Positions 28,994-40,217 of a DNA stretch of 64,000 bases are shown one piece after another. Source of the stretch: Arthrobacter sp. Hiyo8. Lineage in GTDB: Bacteria; Actinomycetota; Actinomycetes; Actinomycetales; Micrococcaceae. The DNA lies in assembly GCA_001549895.1 (NCBI GenBank), contig AP014719.1:1922001-1986000 (forward strand), written 5' to 3'. The position numbers were made by a program, and so were the translations under genes. Positions within the stretch are counted from its first letter, which is position 1. Each line of letters starts with the position of its first letter. Under the pieces are notes generated by a model. The model was not told the DNA's origin and did no database searches. It saw nothing but the letters and a program-made list of their open reading frames with translations.

Positions 28994-30382
28994 TCAGCGC
29001 GTTTCCGCGACGGCCGACCATTGGCTTGCCGCGGAACCTTCCAGCAGCAGGCGATAGTCCTCGTCCTCCACGGTGTTGGAGTCCCGGCCGAGCGCCAACC
29101 CCACGGCGGTCACGACGGCGGCCACGGCCACATAGATGGCAACCGGAATCCAGGTGCCGAACTGGGACAACAACAGCGTGAACATCAAGGGTGCGATGGC
29201 GCCCCCGATCACGCCTGCGAACGTATAGGCCAACGAACTTCCGGTGGACCGAAGTCGCGGAGAGAACTGTTCCACGATGAAGGCTGCCTGCGGTCCGTAC
29301 ATGAAGGAGTGCGCCATGAGGCCCAGGACGATTCCCGCGATCAGCAACGGCTCGCTGTGTCCGCCGAGGATTCCGAAGAAGACGAAAGTCCAGACGGCCC
29401 CGACCACCGCCGCGATCCCGTAGACGAGTCGCCGGTTGAAGCGGTCGGAGACGGCCCCGGCCAACGGGATCATGAACAGTTGGAATGCCGAACCGATCAA
29501 CACGGCAGTGAGGACCTGGCTGCGGTCGTAACCAAGCGTCTGGATCCCGTAGCTCAGGGTGAAGACGGTGAACAGGGCATAGAGCACGTCCGGGCCAACC
29601 CTGCACAGGGTGGCAGCGACGAGCGGACGGAGTTCCTTGCTGAAGACCTCGCGGACCGGAGCGTTGGGCTGCTCACCGTGCGCCTCGATGGCCTTGAAGA
29701 TCGGGGTATCTTCAAGCTTCAACCGGATCCAAAGACCGAAGCCCACCAACACGGCCGAAACCAGGAAAGCGATGCGCCAGCCGAAGCTGATGAACTGCGC
29801 TTCGCTGAGGGTGACGGTCAGGACGGCCAAGATGCCGTTGGCCAGAAGGTTGCCGGCCGGCGGTCCGACTTGGGCCGCGGAAGCCCAGAAGCCGCGCCGA
29901 TGGGGATCGCCGTATTCGCTGGAGAGCAGCACTGCCCCGCCCCATTCGCCGCCGACACCCACGCCTTGGGCGAAGCGCAGCAACACCAGGATGATCGGGG
30001 CCGAGATGCCGATGCTGCCGTAGCCAGGCAGCACCCCGATCAGCACAGTGGCGACGCCGATGATCATCAGCGTCGTCACGAGGACCTTCTTGCGGCCGAT
30101 GCGGTCACCGAGCCGGCCGAAAATGATGCCGCCCACAGGACGGGAGACATAGCCCACCGCGTAGGTCGAGAACGCCAGGATGGTCCCGGTCAAGGGATCC
30201 GATGACGGGAAAAAGACGATGGGGAATACGACGGCGGCCGCGGCGGAGTAGACGGCAAAGTCGTACCACTCGAGCGCGGTGCCGGTGAGGCTTGCCGCAA
30301 AGGCCTTGTACAGGCCTTTGGGATGCATCGGCTTTCCGGGACGCGGCGCTGCGCCGGAAGCCGGAACTGGAACATTGGCCAT
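28994..30382 (-). CDS. MHS-family metabolite:proton symporter (MFS)
   Basis: Intact 462-residue, twelve-helix transporter. ALEWYDFAVYSAAAAVVFP is the hallmark first helix of the metabolite:H+ symporter group (shikimate, ketoglutarate, proline and aromatic acid carriers). GRLGDRIGRKKVL is the loop 2-3 motif and RFAQGVGVGGEWGGA a second signature. ATG 30382 (MANVPVPASG). Upstream lies the AATGTATACATT palindrome, linking it to the nearby GntR. It is convergent with gntR and divergent from the DUF2848 gene. The substrate is unknown. Confidence 0.9.
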   Translation of the reverse strand: MANVPVPASGAAPRPGKPMHPKGLYKAFAASLTGTALEWYDFAVYSAAAAVVFPIVFFPSSDPLTGTILAFSTYAVGYVSRPVGGIIFGRLGDRIGRKKVLVTTLMIIGVATVLIGVLPGYGSIGISAPIILVLLRFAQGVGVGGEWGGAVLLSSEYGDPHRRGFWASAAQVGPPAGNLLANGILAVLTVTLSEAQFISFGWRIAFLVSAVLVGFGLWIRLKLEDTPIFKAIEAHGEQPNAPVREVFSKELRPLVAATLCRVGPDVLYALFTVFTLSYGIQTLGYDRSQVLTAVLIGSAFQLFMIPLAGAVSDRFNRRLVYGIAAVVGAVWTFVFFGILGGHSEPLLIAGIVLGLMAHSFMYGPQAAFIVEQFSPRLRSTGSSLAYTFAGVIGGAIAPLMFTLLLSQFGTWIPVAIYVAVAAVVTAVGLALGRDSNTVEDEDYRLLLEGSAASQWSAVAETR

Positions 30383-30431
30383 GGGTTTCCTCCACGAGAA
30401 GTTTACGGTGACGCCTGCCACACTGGCGTTA

Positions 30432-30443
30432 AATGTATACATT
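30432..30443. promoter_or_regulatory. GntR-type operator between MHS transporter and DUF2848 gene
   Basis: AATGTATACATT is a perfect palindrome that contains the TGTATACAT core of the site at 28265. It lies 50 bp upstream of the transporter and 87 bp upstream of the divergent DUF2848 gene, so one regulator could control both. Confidence 0.75.
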
Positions 30444-30529
30444 ACGCATACTGGATGTACATTGGCGACTGTTTCCGGTTTCCGATCTGAAAAATTTCTC
30501 CAGCAGGACACGCAAAGGATGGACAGAAA

Positions 30530-31214
30530 ATGACGACTCTGAGCTTTGAACTTCCCGATGGCACCACGCGGAATGTCCAGGTCAAGCACCTCCTGAACGC
30601 CGGCTACGCAGGGCGCGAGCAGGAAGAAGTGCAGGCCCACATCGCCGAGCTGGCCGAACTTGGCGTTCCCGGCCCCACAACCACGCCAGCGCTGTACCCG
30701 GTGTCGCCTTATCTGGCCCAGCAGGTTTCGGAAGTCCGCGTCCAGCACGGCCGGACCTCGGGCGAAGCGGAATGGGCGCTCGTGATCACCGATGGGGACG
30801 TCCTCCTGACCGTGGCGTGCGACCACACGGACCGTGAGCTCGAGGTCCACGGCGTGGCGTGGAGCAAGAACGCGAGCCCGGACGTCTTGGGACGCAAAGC
30901 ATGGCGCCTGGATGATGTTCGCGACCATTTGGACAAGATCACGCTCAAGGGCTGGGTGGCGACGGCGAAACTCCGGACACCCTGATCCAGGACAGTTCGC
31001 TGGAGGCCCTCCTCAGCCCGGACTACTGGCTGGCGGTGCTCGCAGAACGCGGCCTGAACCAGCCGGCACCGTCCTCATTTCAGGCACAGTGGCAATGAAA
31101 CAGGGGGTCGACCAGTTTGCCCGCAGCTGGAGAGTGGAAATGACCGATCCGGTGACCGGCACGTCGGTGGACGCCCAGTATGTCGTGGAGAAGATGGCAG
31201 AGCCCATCGGCTGA
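30530..31214 (+). CDS. DUF2848-family protein, frameshifted near the C-terminus
   Basis: About 228 residues of an uncharacterised conserved family. [20 protein letters not shown] and [20 protein letters not shown] form the N-terminus; [20 protein letters not shown] and [19 protein letters not shown] hold the conserved Glu, His and Asp that look like a metal site. A frame change near 30980 restores [18 protein letters not shown] and a tail [17 protein letters not shown]. It faces the MHS transporter across the shared operator and is probably an enzyme acting on the product of the nitrilase. No reaction is established for the family as far as I know. Confidence 0.8.
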
Positions 31215-31327
31215 GGCCGCCTCCGCCGCCGTTCGCCCGACCGCGGTCCATTGTGGGCGCCGGGACCGGGCATACTCTGGGAGAGTCACAAGCGGTTGGC
31301 ACTACTACCGCGTTGAGAGGGCGCTCC

Positions 31328-32366
31328 ATGGACGCCAATTCCATCACCGACACCTTCCACCGGCCCCTGCGGGACCTGCGGATTTCCGTCACGGACCGGT
31401 GCAATTTCCGGTGCGTCTACTGCATGCCCAAGGAAATCTTCGGGCGGGATTTCGTTTTCATGCCCGGGACCAGCTGCTGACGTTTGAGGAAATCACCAGG
31501 CTGGCCTCGATCGCGGTGGGACACGGTGTGCGGAAGATCCGGCTGACCGGCGGTGAACCCCTGTTGCGGAAGGACATCGAGGAACTGGTCCGGATGCTGG
31601 CCCGCTTGCGCACTCCCGACGGGCTGGCACCGGACCTGGCGATGACCACGAACGGCTCGGTCCTGGCGCAGAAGGCGCAAGCCCTCAAGGATGCGGGGCT
31701 CAACCGGGTGACGGTCTCGCTGGACTCCCTCCGGGAGGAGACCTTCCAGGCCATGAACGACGTCGGCTATCCCGTGGCGAAGGTCCTGCATGCCGCAGAC
31801 GTTGCCCAGGCCGCGGGTCTCGGGCCCGTGAAGATCAACATGGTGGTCAAGCGGGGACGAACGATCAGGACATTCTTCCCATGGCTCGCCACTTCAAAGG
31901 GTCCGGGTTCATTCTGCGGTTCATCGAGTACATGGACGTGGGTGCGTCCAACGGCTGGAAAATGGATGAGGTGGTGCCCTCAGCCGAGATCCTGGCCCGC
32001 ATCGGCGCGGTGCTTCCGCTGGAGCGCGTGGCGCCGAACTACCCCGGCGAGACCTCGGATCGCTGGCGCTACGCGGACGGCAGCGGCGAAATCGGGGTCA
32101 TTTCCAGCGTGACCCAAGCCTTCTGCCGCGGCTGCACGCGGGCCCGGCTCTCCGCCGACGGGAAGCTGTTCACGTGCCTCTTCGCCACGGCGGGCACGGA
32201 CTTGAGGGCACTCCTGAGAGGCGGGGCGTCCGACGTCGAGCTTTCGACGGCGTTGTCCGCCTTGTGGGGCGGCCGCGCGGACCGCTACTCGGAACTGCGC
32301 AGTTCGCACACGCCTCAAGACCCCGCAGCGACACACAAGATCGAGATGTCGTACATCGGCGGGTAG
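31328..32366 (+). CDS. moaA: GTP 3',8-cyclase (molybdenum cofactor biosynthesis), frameshifted
   Basis: Radical SAM enzyme that makes the first molybdopterin precursor. ATG 31328 starts [20 protein letters not shown] and then [13 protein letters not shown] with the CxxxCxxC cluster. Near 31460 a C is missing from a C run, which restores [28 protein letters not shown] is the SAM site. A second break is near 31870. The C-terminal cluster is [18 protein letters not shown] and the protein ends in MSYIGG. It stands at the head of the molybdo-hydroxylase operon. Confidence 0.93.
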
Positions 32367-32408
32367 CCCACCAGACCGGAGCCCTGCCGGTGACCCTATG
32401 CTGGTGCC

Positions 32409-33304
32409 ATGACGCAGACGTCGATCAGCTCCGCCACAGCGCTGGCCGAAATGCTGGCCGCCACCGGCTACCTCGCCGACGAGGGCCTGGCCACCATTGG
32501 CTACCTCGCCCTGAGCATGGAACGGCCGCTGCTTCTGGAGGGCGAACCGGGCACGGGCAAGACCTCCCTCGCGGAGGCCCTGGCGGAAGGGTTCGGGCTG
32601 CCGCTGATCCGATTGCAGTGCTATGAGGGAATCGATGCCTCGCAGGCGTTGTATGACTGGGACTTCACCGCCCAGATCCTGCATCTGCGCAGTGTGGAGG
32701 CCAGCGGCGGAGCGGGAATGGACGCGCGGCTGAGCGTGGCCGAACTGGAAAGTTCGCTTTACGACAAACGGTTCCTGCTGGCGCGTCCCATCCTCAAAGC
32801 GCTGCAGCAAAGCCGGCGGTGCTGCTGATCGACGAAATCGACCGGGCCGACGACGAGTTCGAGGCGTTCCTGCTGGAGGTGCTCTCCACTTATCAGGTCT
32901 CCATCCCCGAGTTCGGCACGGTCAAAGCTGAAACCCCGCCGATCGTGGTGCTCACCTCCAACCGGACCCGCGACCTGCACGATGCGCTCAAACGCCGCTG
33001 CCTCTACCACTGGATCGACCACCCCGGGCTGGCCCGAGAAGTGGAGATTGTGCGCACCCGGCTCCCCCAAGTGCCCGCGCTCCTGGCCGAGCAGGTGGTG
33101 CGCGCGGTCCAGCAGATCCGGGTCACCGACGACGTACTGAAGCCTCCCGGCGTCGCCGAGACCTTGGACTGGGCGCGTGCCTTGCACCAGCTCGGCCGGG
33201 CCGAGCTTGACCTGGCTTCGGCTGCGGCCAGCATCGGCGCGCTGTGCAAGTACCGCGAGGACACCGACCGCGTCTCGGCGGCCCTGGCCCGGATGCTCGG
33301 CTGA
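32409..33304 (+). CDS. coxD: MoxR-type AAA ATPase (CoxD-like), frameshifted
   Basis: About 298 residues. Walker A is GEPGTGKTSLAEALA; near 32810 one A is lost from an A run, restoring KPAVLLIDEIDRADDEFEAF with Walker B. VVLTSNRTRDLHDALKRRCL is sensor 1 to the arginine finger. CoxD-type ATPases work with the VWA protein CoxE to mature the active site of CO-dehydrogenase-like enzymes. It lies 43 bp after moaA and 5 bp before coxE. Confidence 0.87.
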
Positions 33305-33308
33305 GCCC

Positions 33309-34423
33309 ATGCCAACGGCAGGACCAAGCCCCGAACACAGCGCCGAAGAGATCCTCCTTGCCTTCGCTGCAGCCGTGCGTGCGGCCGGCGTGAAAGTGAC
33401 CGCGGACCGCTCGCTCAGCTTCGTCGACGCCGTCGGCAGGCTCAAGTTGGACCGCCGTTCGGACGTGTTCTGGGCCGGCCGCGCGACGCTATGCGCCTCG
33501 CCGGAGGACTTGCCCGCCTACCAGCGGACGTTTGAGGCCTGGTTTGCCGTGGAACACTCCGCCGCCCAACGCCTGGAAAACTCCGCGACGTCCGTGAGCG
33601 CTGCCACTTTGGATGACGACGGCGGCGGCCCGGAAGGTAGGAGGGAACAGTTGCGGGCACTCGCCAGCCGCCGGGAGTTGCTTCGGCACCGCGATGTGGC
33701 CGTATTGGACGACGAGGAACGGGCCTTGCTGCACCGGATGTTCGAGGAGCTGCCGGTGCGCCTGCCCACCCGGCAGACCCGGCGCAAGCACCTCGACCGG
33801 CACGGCGACGTGGACCGGGTGCGGACCCTGCGCGACCAGCTGCGCCGCGGCGGGGAACCGGGCCGCTGCGCCGCGCCCGGGCTCCCCGCAAAAACCGCCG
33901 GGTGGTCTGGCTGATCGACGTTTCGGGCTCCATGGCACCGTACGCGGACAGCCTGCTTCGCTTGGCCCACCGGGTAGTGGAAGCCGCCCCGCGCCAAGTG
34001 GAGGTGTTCACGCTGGGCACTCGCCTGACCCGCGTGACTGCCGCACTGAGGGTGCCAGACCCGGACAATGCCTTGGCCCTCGCCGGCCGCACAGTCCCCG
34101 ACTGGTCCGGCGGTACCCGGCTCGGAGAAGTGCTGCGGGCGTTCAACGACCGGTGGGGGCAGCGCGTGATGGTGCGCGGCGCCGTCGTCGTGATTGCCAG
34201 CGACGGCTGGGAGCGCGGCGACCCCGCACTGCTGGGACGCCAAGCCGAGCGGCTGCACCACCTGGCGAGGCGGACTATTTGGTCCAATCCGCACCGCGGC
34301 AAGGCGGGGTACGAGCCGCTGCAGCGGGGAATCAGGGCGGTGCTGCCGCACGTTGACTTCTTTATAGGGGGGCACTCAATGCAGAGTTTCGAGGAGTTGT
34401 TGGACGTGGTTGCCAATGCGTGA
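33309..34423 (+). CDS. coxE: VWA-domain protein (CoxE-like), frameshifted
   Basis: About 371 residues. The N-terminal region (EEILLAFAAAVRAAGVKVT) is followed by the linker and, after a frame change near 33880, by VVWLIDVSGSMAPYADSLL, which has the DxSxS metal-ion-dependent adhesion motif. VDFFIGGHSMQSFEELLD closes the domain. ATG 33309 is 4 bases after the coxD stop. The partner ATPase CoxD and this protein form a chaperone-like pair for cofactor insertion. Confidence 0.87.
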
Positions 34424-35581
34424 GGTCTTGGACGATCTGGTCGCCGCCATAGCGGCCGGCCACACAGTAGGACTCGGAACGGTGGTGCGCACCTTCCGCT
34501 CCGCACCGCGGCCGGCCGGCGCCGCCATGATGGTCGACGCCGACGGCAGTGCGGTGGGCTCGGTGTCCGGCGGGTGCGTCGAAGGAGCGCTTTACGAACT
34601 GGCCACCAAGGTGGTCGAGTCCGGCAATCCGGTGCTGCAGCGCTACGGCATCAGTGACGACGCCGCGTTCGAGGTCGGCCTCACCTGCGGCGGGATCCTG
34701 GACATTTTTGTGGAGCCGGTCTCCACTGAGAACTTCCCGGAACTGGCCCAGGTAGCGGACGACGTCGGTGCGGGCCGGCCGGTTGCCATCGTCACCGTGA
34801 TCGAACACCCCGATCCGGCGTGGCTGGGCCGCCACCTGGTGGTCCGCCCGGAGGGTTCGTGGGTTCCCTCGGCAGCGAGCGTGCCGACCATGCGGTATCC
34901 GATGACGTCCAGGGCCTGCTGGCCGCGGGCCGCAACGCCACGCTCACGTACGGACCGGACGGGCAGCGGCGCGGCGAGGGCATGCGCGTGTTCGCCCTCA
35001 GTTTCGCCCCGCAGCCGCGGATGCTGGTGTTCGGCGCGATCGACTTCGCCGCCGCCGTCGCCAAGCAAGGCACCTTCCTGGGCTACCGGGTCACGGTCTG
35101 CGACGCACGCGCGGTTTTCGCGACGGCTGCCCGGTTCCCGCAGGCGGACGAGGTGGTGGTGGAATGGCCGCACCGCTACCTGCAGGCGCAGATCGCTGCC
35201 GGCCAAGTGGACGAGCGCACCGTGATCTGTGTGCTCACACATGATCCGAAATTCGACGTGCCGCTCCTTGAGTTGGCACTGCGCCACAACGTGGCCTACG
35301 TGGGCGCGATGGGATCCCGGCGCACGCACCGCGACCGATTGGAACGGCTGCGCGAAGCCGGCCTGAGCGAGGCCGAATTGGCCAGGCTCTCCAGCCCGAT
35401 CGGCCTGGACCTGGGATCCCGCACCCCGGAGGAAACGGCCGTCTCCATCGCCGCCGAAATCATTGCCTTGCACTGGGGTGGCGGCGGCGGAAGATTGAGC
35501 ACCATGGAGGCCCGGATCCACCACGAACCCACGGTTGAAGCGGACCACGAGGATGCGGGGTACGAACTCAAGCCGGGCTAG
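34416..35581 (+). CDS. XdhC/CoxI-family molybdoenzyme maturation protein, frameshifted
   Basis: About 388 residues. VGLGTVVRTFRSAPRPAGAA, SVSGGCVEGALYELA and LTCGGILDIFVEP are the N-terminal XdhC/CoxI motifs; the Rossmann-like C-terminal domain holds LVFGAIDFAAAVAKQG and AYVGAMGSRRTHRDRLERL. A G is missing from a G run near 34870. ATG 34416 overlaps coxE. Proteins of this type bind the molybdenum cofactor and deliver it in sulfurated form to hydroxylases. Confidence 0.87.
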
Positions 35582-35672
35582 GGCGCTCGCCCCTTCCGAG
35601 GAGTAACCTGTGTCACATCAGGACTGGATGCCGGGCAGTCGTGCCCGTCGTCCAACGCGACAGGAGATCCCA

Positions 35673-36185
35673 ATGGCGAGTTCCAAGACGATCACCGTCG
35701 AAGTCGATGATGTGAGCTACACAGACGATGTCGAGCCACGATTGCTGCTGGTCCAATACCTGCGCGAACGGCTTGGCAAGACCGGCACATTGATCGGCTG
35801 CGACACTACCAACTGCGGCGCCTGCACCGTCCATCTGAACGGAGTCAGCGTTAAATCCTGCACCATGTTCGCGGTTCAGGCAGACGGCCACAGCGTCACC
35901 ACCATCGAAGGCCTGGCCCGGGACGGCAAGCTCGCCCCGCTGCAGCAAGCCTTCCACCAATGCCATGCGCTGCAATGCGGCTTCTGCACGCCCGGCATGA
36001 TCATGCAATCGGCATCCCTTCTCGCCGAAAATCCGCACCCCACCGAACAGGAAATCCGGGACGGCCTCGAAGGAAACCTTTGCCGGTGCACCGGGTACCA
36101 GAACATTGTTGCCGCGGTGCAGGCCGCCGCTGACGGAACGGTTTCTTCCGACAGCGACGCGACGGAAACGGCAGGTGTGGCATGA
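35673..36185 (+). CDS. coxS: CO-dehydrogenase-type small subunit, two [2Fe-2S] clusters
   Basis: Intact 170-residue iron-sulfur subunit. The plant-type cluster site is [17 protein letters not shown] and the second is [10 protein letters not shown] with [13 protein letters not shown] chose ATG 35673 ([13 protein letters not shown]) since an AGGAGA site precedes it; a longer frame from 35610 has no family support. It carries electrons from the molybdenum centre to the FAD subunit. Overlaps coxL by 4 bp. Confidence 0.93.
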   Translation: MASSKTITVEVDDVSYTDDVEPRLLLVQYLRERLGKTGTLIGCDTTNCGACTVHLNGVSVKSCTMFAVQADGHSVTTIEGLARDGKLAPLQQAFHQCHALQCGFCTPGMIMQSASLLAENPHPTEQEIRDGLEGNLCRCTGYQNIVAAVQAAADGTVSSDSDATETAGVA

Positions 36186-38550
36186 CCATCGCCGAAATCG
36201 GCAGGCCCCGCCTCCGCAAAGAAGACGCGCACCTCATCACGGGGCGCTCCAGGTACACGGACAACATGACGTTGCCCGGCATGCTCCATTTGGCCATGGT
36301 CCGCAGTCCGTTCGCCCACGCCAGGATCACCTCGATCGACACCTCAGCCGCGAAGTCCTCACCCGGCGTCGTCGCCGTGTTCACCGGAGCCGATCTGGCC
36401 GCGGAACAGGGCAGCCTGCCCAACGTCTGGCCCGTCACCGCCGAGCAGAAGGCGCCCGCGTTCCCGTCGATCGCCGTCGACGAGGTGGCCTTTACCGGCG
36501 AGGTAGTTGCCTGCATCGTTGCCCGCAGCGCCGCATCGGCGCGGGACGCCGTCGAACTCGTGGACGTCAGCTACGACCAACTTCCGGTGGTCCTGGATCT
36601 GGAGGAAGCATTCACCGACAAGGTGCTGGCCCACTCTAACTTGGACTCCAATCTCTCGGCGACCTGGGTGTTTGACTCGGGCGAAGCCGGCACCGGCAAG
36701 CCGATCGCCGAGGCGTTGGCGAAGGCCGAAGTCCTCATCGAACGCACCTTTTACCAGCAACGCCTCATCCCGGCCTTCATGGAACCGCGCTCGATCGTGG
36801 TTGACCCGACGAGTGAGCAAATCACCATGTGGTCGTCCACGCAGATACCCCATATCCTGCGGCTGATCCTGGCATTGACGCTCGGGCTCCCGGAAAGCAA
36901 GCTCCGCGTGATCGCCCCCGACGTGGGCGGCGGCTTTGGCGGAAAGCTGACGGTGATCCCCGAGGAGTTCATCACCCTCATGGCAGCCCGGCGGGTCGGC
37001 AAACCCTGCAAATACACCGAAACCCGCAGCGAGTCCCTGCAGTCTGGGCATCACGGCCGGGCCCAAGTGCAGAAGGTGAAGCTCGCGGCGACGAAGGACG
37101 GGATTGTCACCGGGCTGGACATCCAGCTGCTGGCGGACATGGGCGCCTACCTCGGCATTATCGGCTCGGGCATCCCGATCCTGGGCGCGTTCATGTACAA
37201 CGCCATCTACAAATTCCCGGCGTACCGACTGGAATGCAACAACCTCTTCACCAACAAGGCGTGGACGGGCGCTTACCGGGGCGCAGGCCGGCCGGAAGCA
37301 ACCTTCGCTATCGAGCGCTTGATGGATGAGCTCGCCGTCGAACTGGGCATGGACCCCTTGGAACTGCGCAAAAAGAACTGGATCACCCACGAGGAATTCC
37401 CCTTCACCACCGTCACTGGACTCGAATACGACAGCGGCAACTACGAGGCGGCCACGGCGAAGGCGCTGGAGCTCTTCAGCTATGACGAGCTCCGGGCAGA
37501 GCAGGCCAGGCGCCGCGAGGCCAACGATCCCGTCCAACTCGGCATCGGCATCTCCACGTTCACCGAAATGTGCGGCCTGGCTCCATCCCGGGTGCTTGGC
37601 GCGCTCAGTTACGCGGCCGGCGGCTGGGAGCACGCCCAGGTGCGGGTGCTGCCCACCGGCAACGTCGAGGTAGTCACGGGCACTTCCCCCCACGGCCAGG
37701 GTCACGAAACCGCGTGGAGCCAGCTCGTGGCGGACAGGCTCGGCGTGCCGTTCGAAAATGTCGAAGTGCTGCATGGTGATACACAGGTCTCCCAGCGGGG
37801 CCTGGACACCTACGGCTCCCGCTCGCTGACCGTCGGTGGTATGGCGGTGCTGGCCGCTGCGGACAAGGTGATCGAGAAGGCCAAGGTCCTGGCAGCGCAC
37901 ATGATGGAGGCCAGCGAGGAGGACATCGAGTTCACGGACGGCAAGTTCAGCGTCAAGGGCACTGATCAGTCCACTGCCTTCGGTGAAGTCGCCTTCGCCG
38001 CCTTCTCGGCGCACAACCTGCCGGAAGGGTTTGAGCCCAATCTGGATTCGGATGCCACCTTCGACCCGCAGAGCTTCTCCTTCCCGCACGGCACCCATCT
38101 GGCCGGCATCGAAGTGGACACCGAGACCGGGCAGGTCAGCATCCGCAAGTACGTTTGCGTGGACGACGTTGGGGTGGTGGTCAATCCGCTGATTGTGGAG
38201 GGCCAGGTCCACGGCGGCCTGGCGCAGGGAATCGCTCAGGCCCTTTATGAGGAGGCCGTGCACGACGACGCCGGGACCCTGGTCACGGGCTCGTTCGTGG
38301 ACTACCTCGTGCCCGGCGCGCCCGACCTGCCGCACTTCACGACGGCGCGCACGGAGACGCCGTCCACCACTAACCAGTTGGGGCCAAGGGAGTCGGCGAG
38401 GCAGGAACCATCGCCTCGACGCCCGCAATTGTCAACGGCGTGCTGGACGCGATTCGGCACCTTGGCGTGAAGGACATCAAGATGCCATGCACGCCGGCGC
38501 GTGTGTGGGCCGCCCTTGAAGAAGCCAAGACCACGGGAGATGTGCAATGA
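36182..38550 (+). CDS. coxL: Form II CO-dehydrogenase-like molybdopterin large subunit, one frameshift near the end
   Basis: About 789 residues, the molybdenum-cofactor subunit of a xanthine-oxidase-family hydroxylase. [20 protein letters not shown] starts it, [11 protein letters not shown] binds the cofactor, [12 protein letters not shown] is the active-site loop. True aerobic CO dehydrogenases (form I) carry AYxCSFR there, so this is form II, for which CO oxidation is not established. A base is missing near 38385; the corrected frame gives [13 protein letters not shown] with the catalytic Glu and ends in TTGDVQ at 38550. The physiological substrate is open. Confidence 0.9.
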
Positions 38551-39399
38551 TTCCGAGCGCATTCGATTACGCCGCTCCGGCCACGGTGGCGGAGGCGTTG
38601 AGCGTGTTGGCCGACGCCGGCGACGACGTGAAGCTGTTGGCCGGGGGTCAAAGCCTGATCCCCGTGATGAAACTGCGCCTTGCCGACGCCGCGATGGTGG
38701 TCGATTTGGGCCGGATCGGCGAGTTGTCCGGGGTCCGCGACGACGGCGACGCCCTGCTGATCGGAGCCATGACAACGCACCACCAGATCGCCACGGACCC
38801 GCTTATTGCCGAGCACGTGCCGTTGCTGGCCAAGGCAGCGGCGACGGTCGCGGATCCCCAGGTCCGGCACCGCGGCACGTTCGGCGGCGCCCTGGTGCAC
38901 GCCGACCCGGCGGGCGACATGCCGCACCGGTGCTGGCCGCGGACGCCGCGTTCATCCTGGCAGGTCCGGAGGGGAGCGCCGGGTGGCAGCGGCGGACTTC
39001 TTCCAGGGGTACTTCACTACCGCCGTCGACGACGGCGAGATCCTCACCCATATCCGGGTGCCGAAGTACACCGGCTGGGGTGCGCACTACGAGAAATTCA
39101 CCAGGGTGGCCCAGCAATGGTCCATTGTCGCCGTGGCCGTGATGGTCCGGGTGGAAGGCGGCACGATCGCCGAGGCGAGGATCGGCTTGACCAACATGGC
39201 CAGCACGCCGTTGCGGGCGACCGCCGTCGAGCAGGCACTCGTGGGCGCCGCGCTGACCCGGGAAGCGATCGCCTCGGCGAGCGCACACGCTGCCGAGGGG
39301 ACCGATCCCGCGAGCGACCTCAACGGTGACGCGGCCTACCGCCGCCACTTGGCCGAGGTCCTGACCAAGCGGGCCGTTATCGCGGCCGCCGGGCTCTAG
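38547..39399 (+). CDS. coxM: CO-dehydrogenase-type FAD-binding medium subunit, frameshifted
   Basis: About 284 residues. FDYAAPATVAEALSVLADAG starts it; KLLAGGQSLIPVMKLRL and ATVADPQVRHRGTFGGALVH are the FAD-binding motifs. Breaks near 38930 and 38985 separate these from VAAADFFQGYFTTAVDDGEI and the C-terminal CODH domain. It passes electrons to the membrane quinone pool or to a soluble acceptor. The order here is S-L-M. Confidence 0.9.
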
Positions 39400-39421
39400 C
39401 GGAAGGCGGGCGGAGGAAGAC

Positions 39422-40217
39422 GTGGAACTCAAACATCACTTCGTGGTTCCCAGTTCGCTGGAGGACACCTGGCATTCCTTCAACCAACTGGAAGACATCG
39501 CGCCCTGTTTCCCTGGGGCGACCCTCACGTCCGTGAGCGGCGAGCAGTTCACCGGAACGGTCAAGGTCAAGCTCGGGCCGATCGCCATGATCTATACCGG
39601 CACCGGTGAATTCCTCGAACGCAACCAGGAGACCCACACGGTGGTCATTTCGGCGACGGGCAAGGACAAACGCGGCAACGGCACAGCGGGTGCCACGGTC
39701 ACGGCAGTGCTGACGCCCGACGGCGACGGCACCGCCGTGGACGTGACCACCGACATGAACGTCACCGGCAAACCGGCCCAATTCGGCCGCGGAGTCATCC
39801 AGGACATCTCGGACAAGTTGCTGGAGCAGTTTGTCCAGTGCGTGATCGGGAAGGCGGGCGGCGGGGCTTCGAGCGAAATCGAGCCCGACGCCGGAGCCTC
39901 GGCTGCGTCGGCAGGGTCCGGGACGGCTACCGGCGAGGTAGCGCAGCCCGGGAGCCCGCGGCTGGAGCAGCCGCCGGGCCCGCCGCCGTCGGGCCCGCTG
40001 CGGGTTCTGCAGCGCAGGTGGTTGAGCCGCCGGCGGCGCCTGTGCCTGCGGCCGCGGCTGCACCCGCACCTCGGTCCGCGCCGCTCGCGTCGTCGTCGGA
40101 ATTGGATCTGGGCTCGGCCGTGTGGCCGGTGCTAGTGCGTCGTTTCGGGCCGTGCTTTGCGCCGCCGCCGTCGTGGTTCTGGTGGCTTGGCTTGTCCGGC
40201 GACGGGGAAGGAACTGA
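39422..40217 (+). CDS. coxG: CoxG-like SRPBCC protein with C-terminal membrane anchor, frameshifted
   Basis: About 264 residues. The START/SRPBCC domain occupies residues 1-140 (FVVPSSLEDTWHSFNQLEDI, FPGATLTSVSGEQFTGTVKV). An Ala/Pro/Ser-rich linker follows and, after frame changes near 39980 and 40150, a hydrophobic helix RAVLCAAAVVVLVAWLVRRR ending in GRN at 40217. Known CoxG proteins tie the dehydrogenase to the membrane; a single C-terminal helix fits this. It is the last gene of the operon. Confidence 0.82.

Noticed and set aside
36359..38428. A 689-codon open frame antisense to coxL
   Set aside because: High GC leaves the antisense frame open; its composition (His, Gly and Arg rich) fits no family and coxL is certain.
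36182..38550. Calling this a genuine aerobic CO dehydrogenase
   Set aside because: The active-site loop is AYRGAGR (form II), not AYxCSFR (form I).
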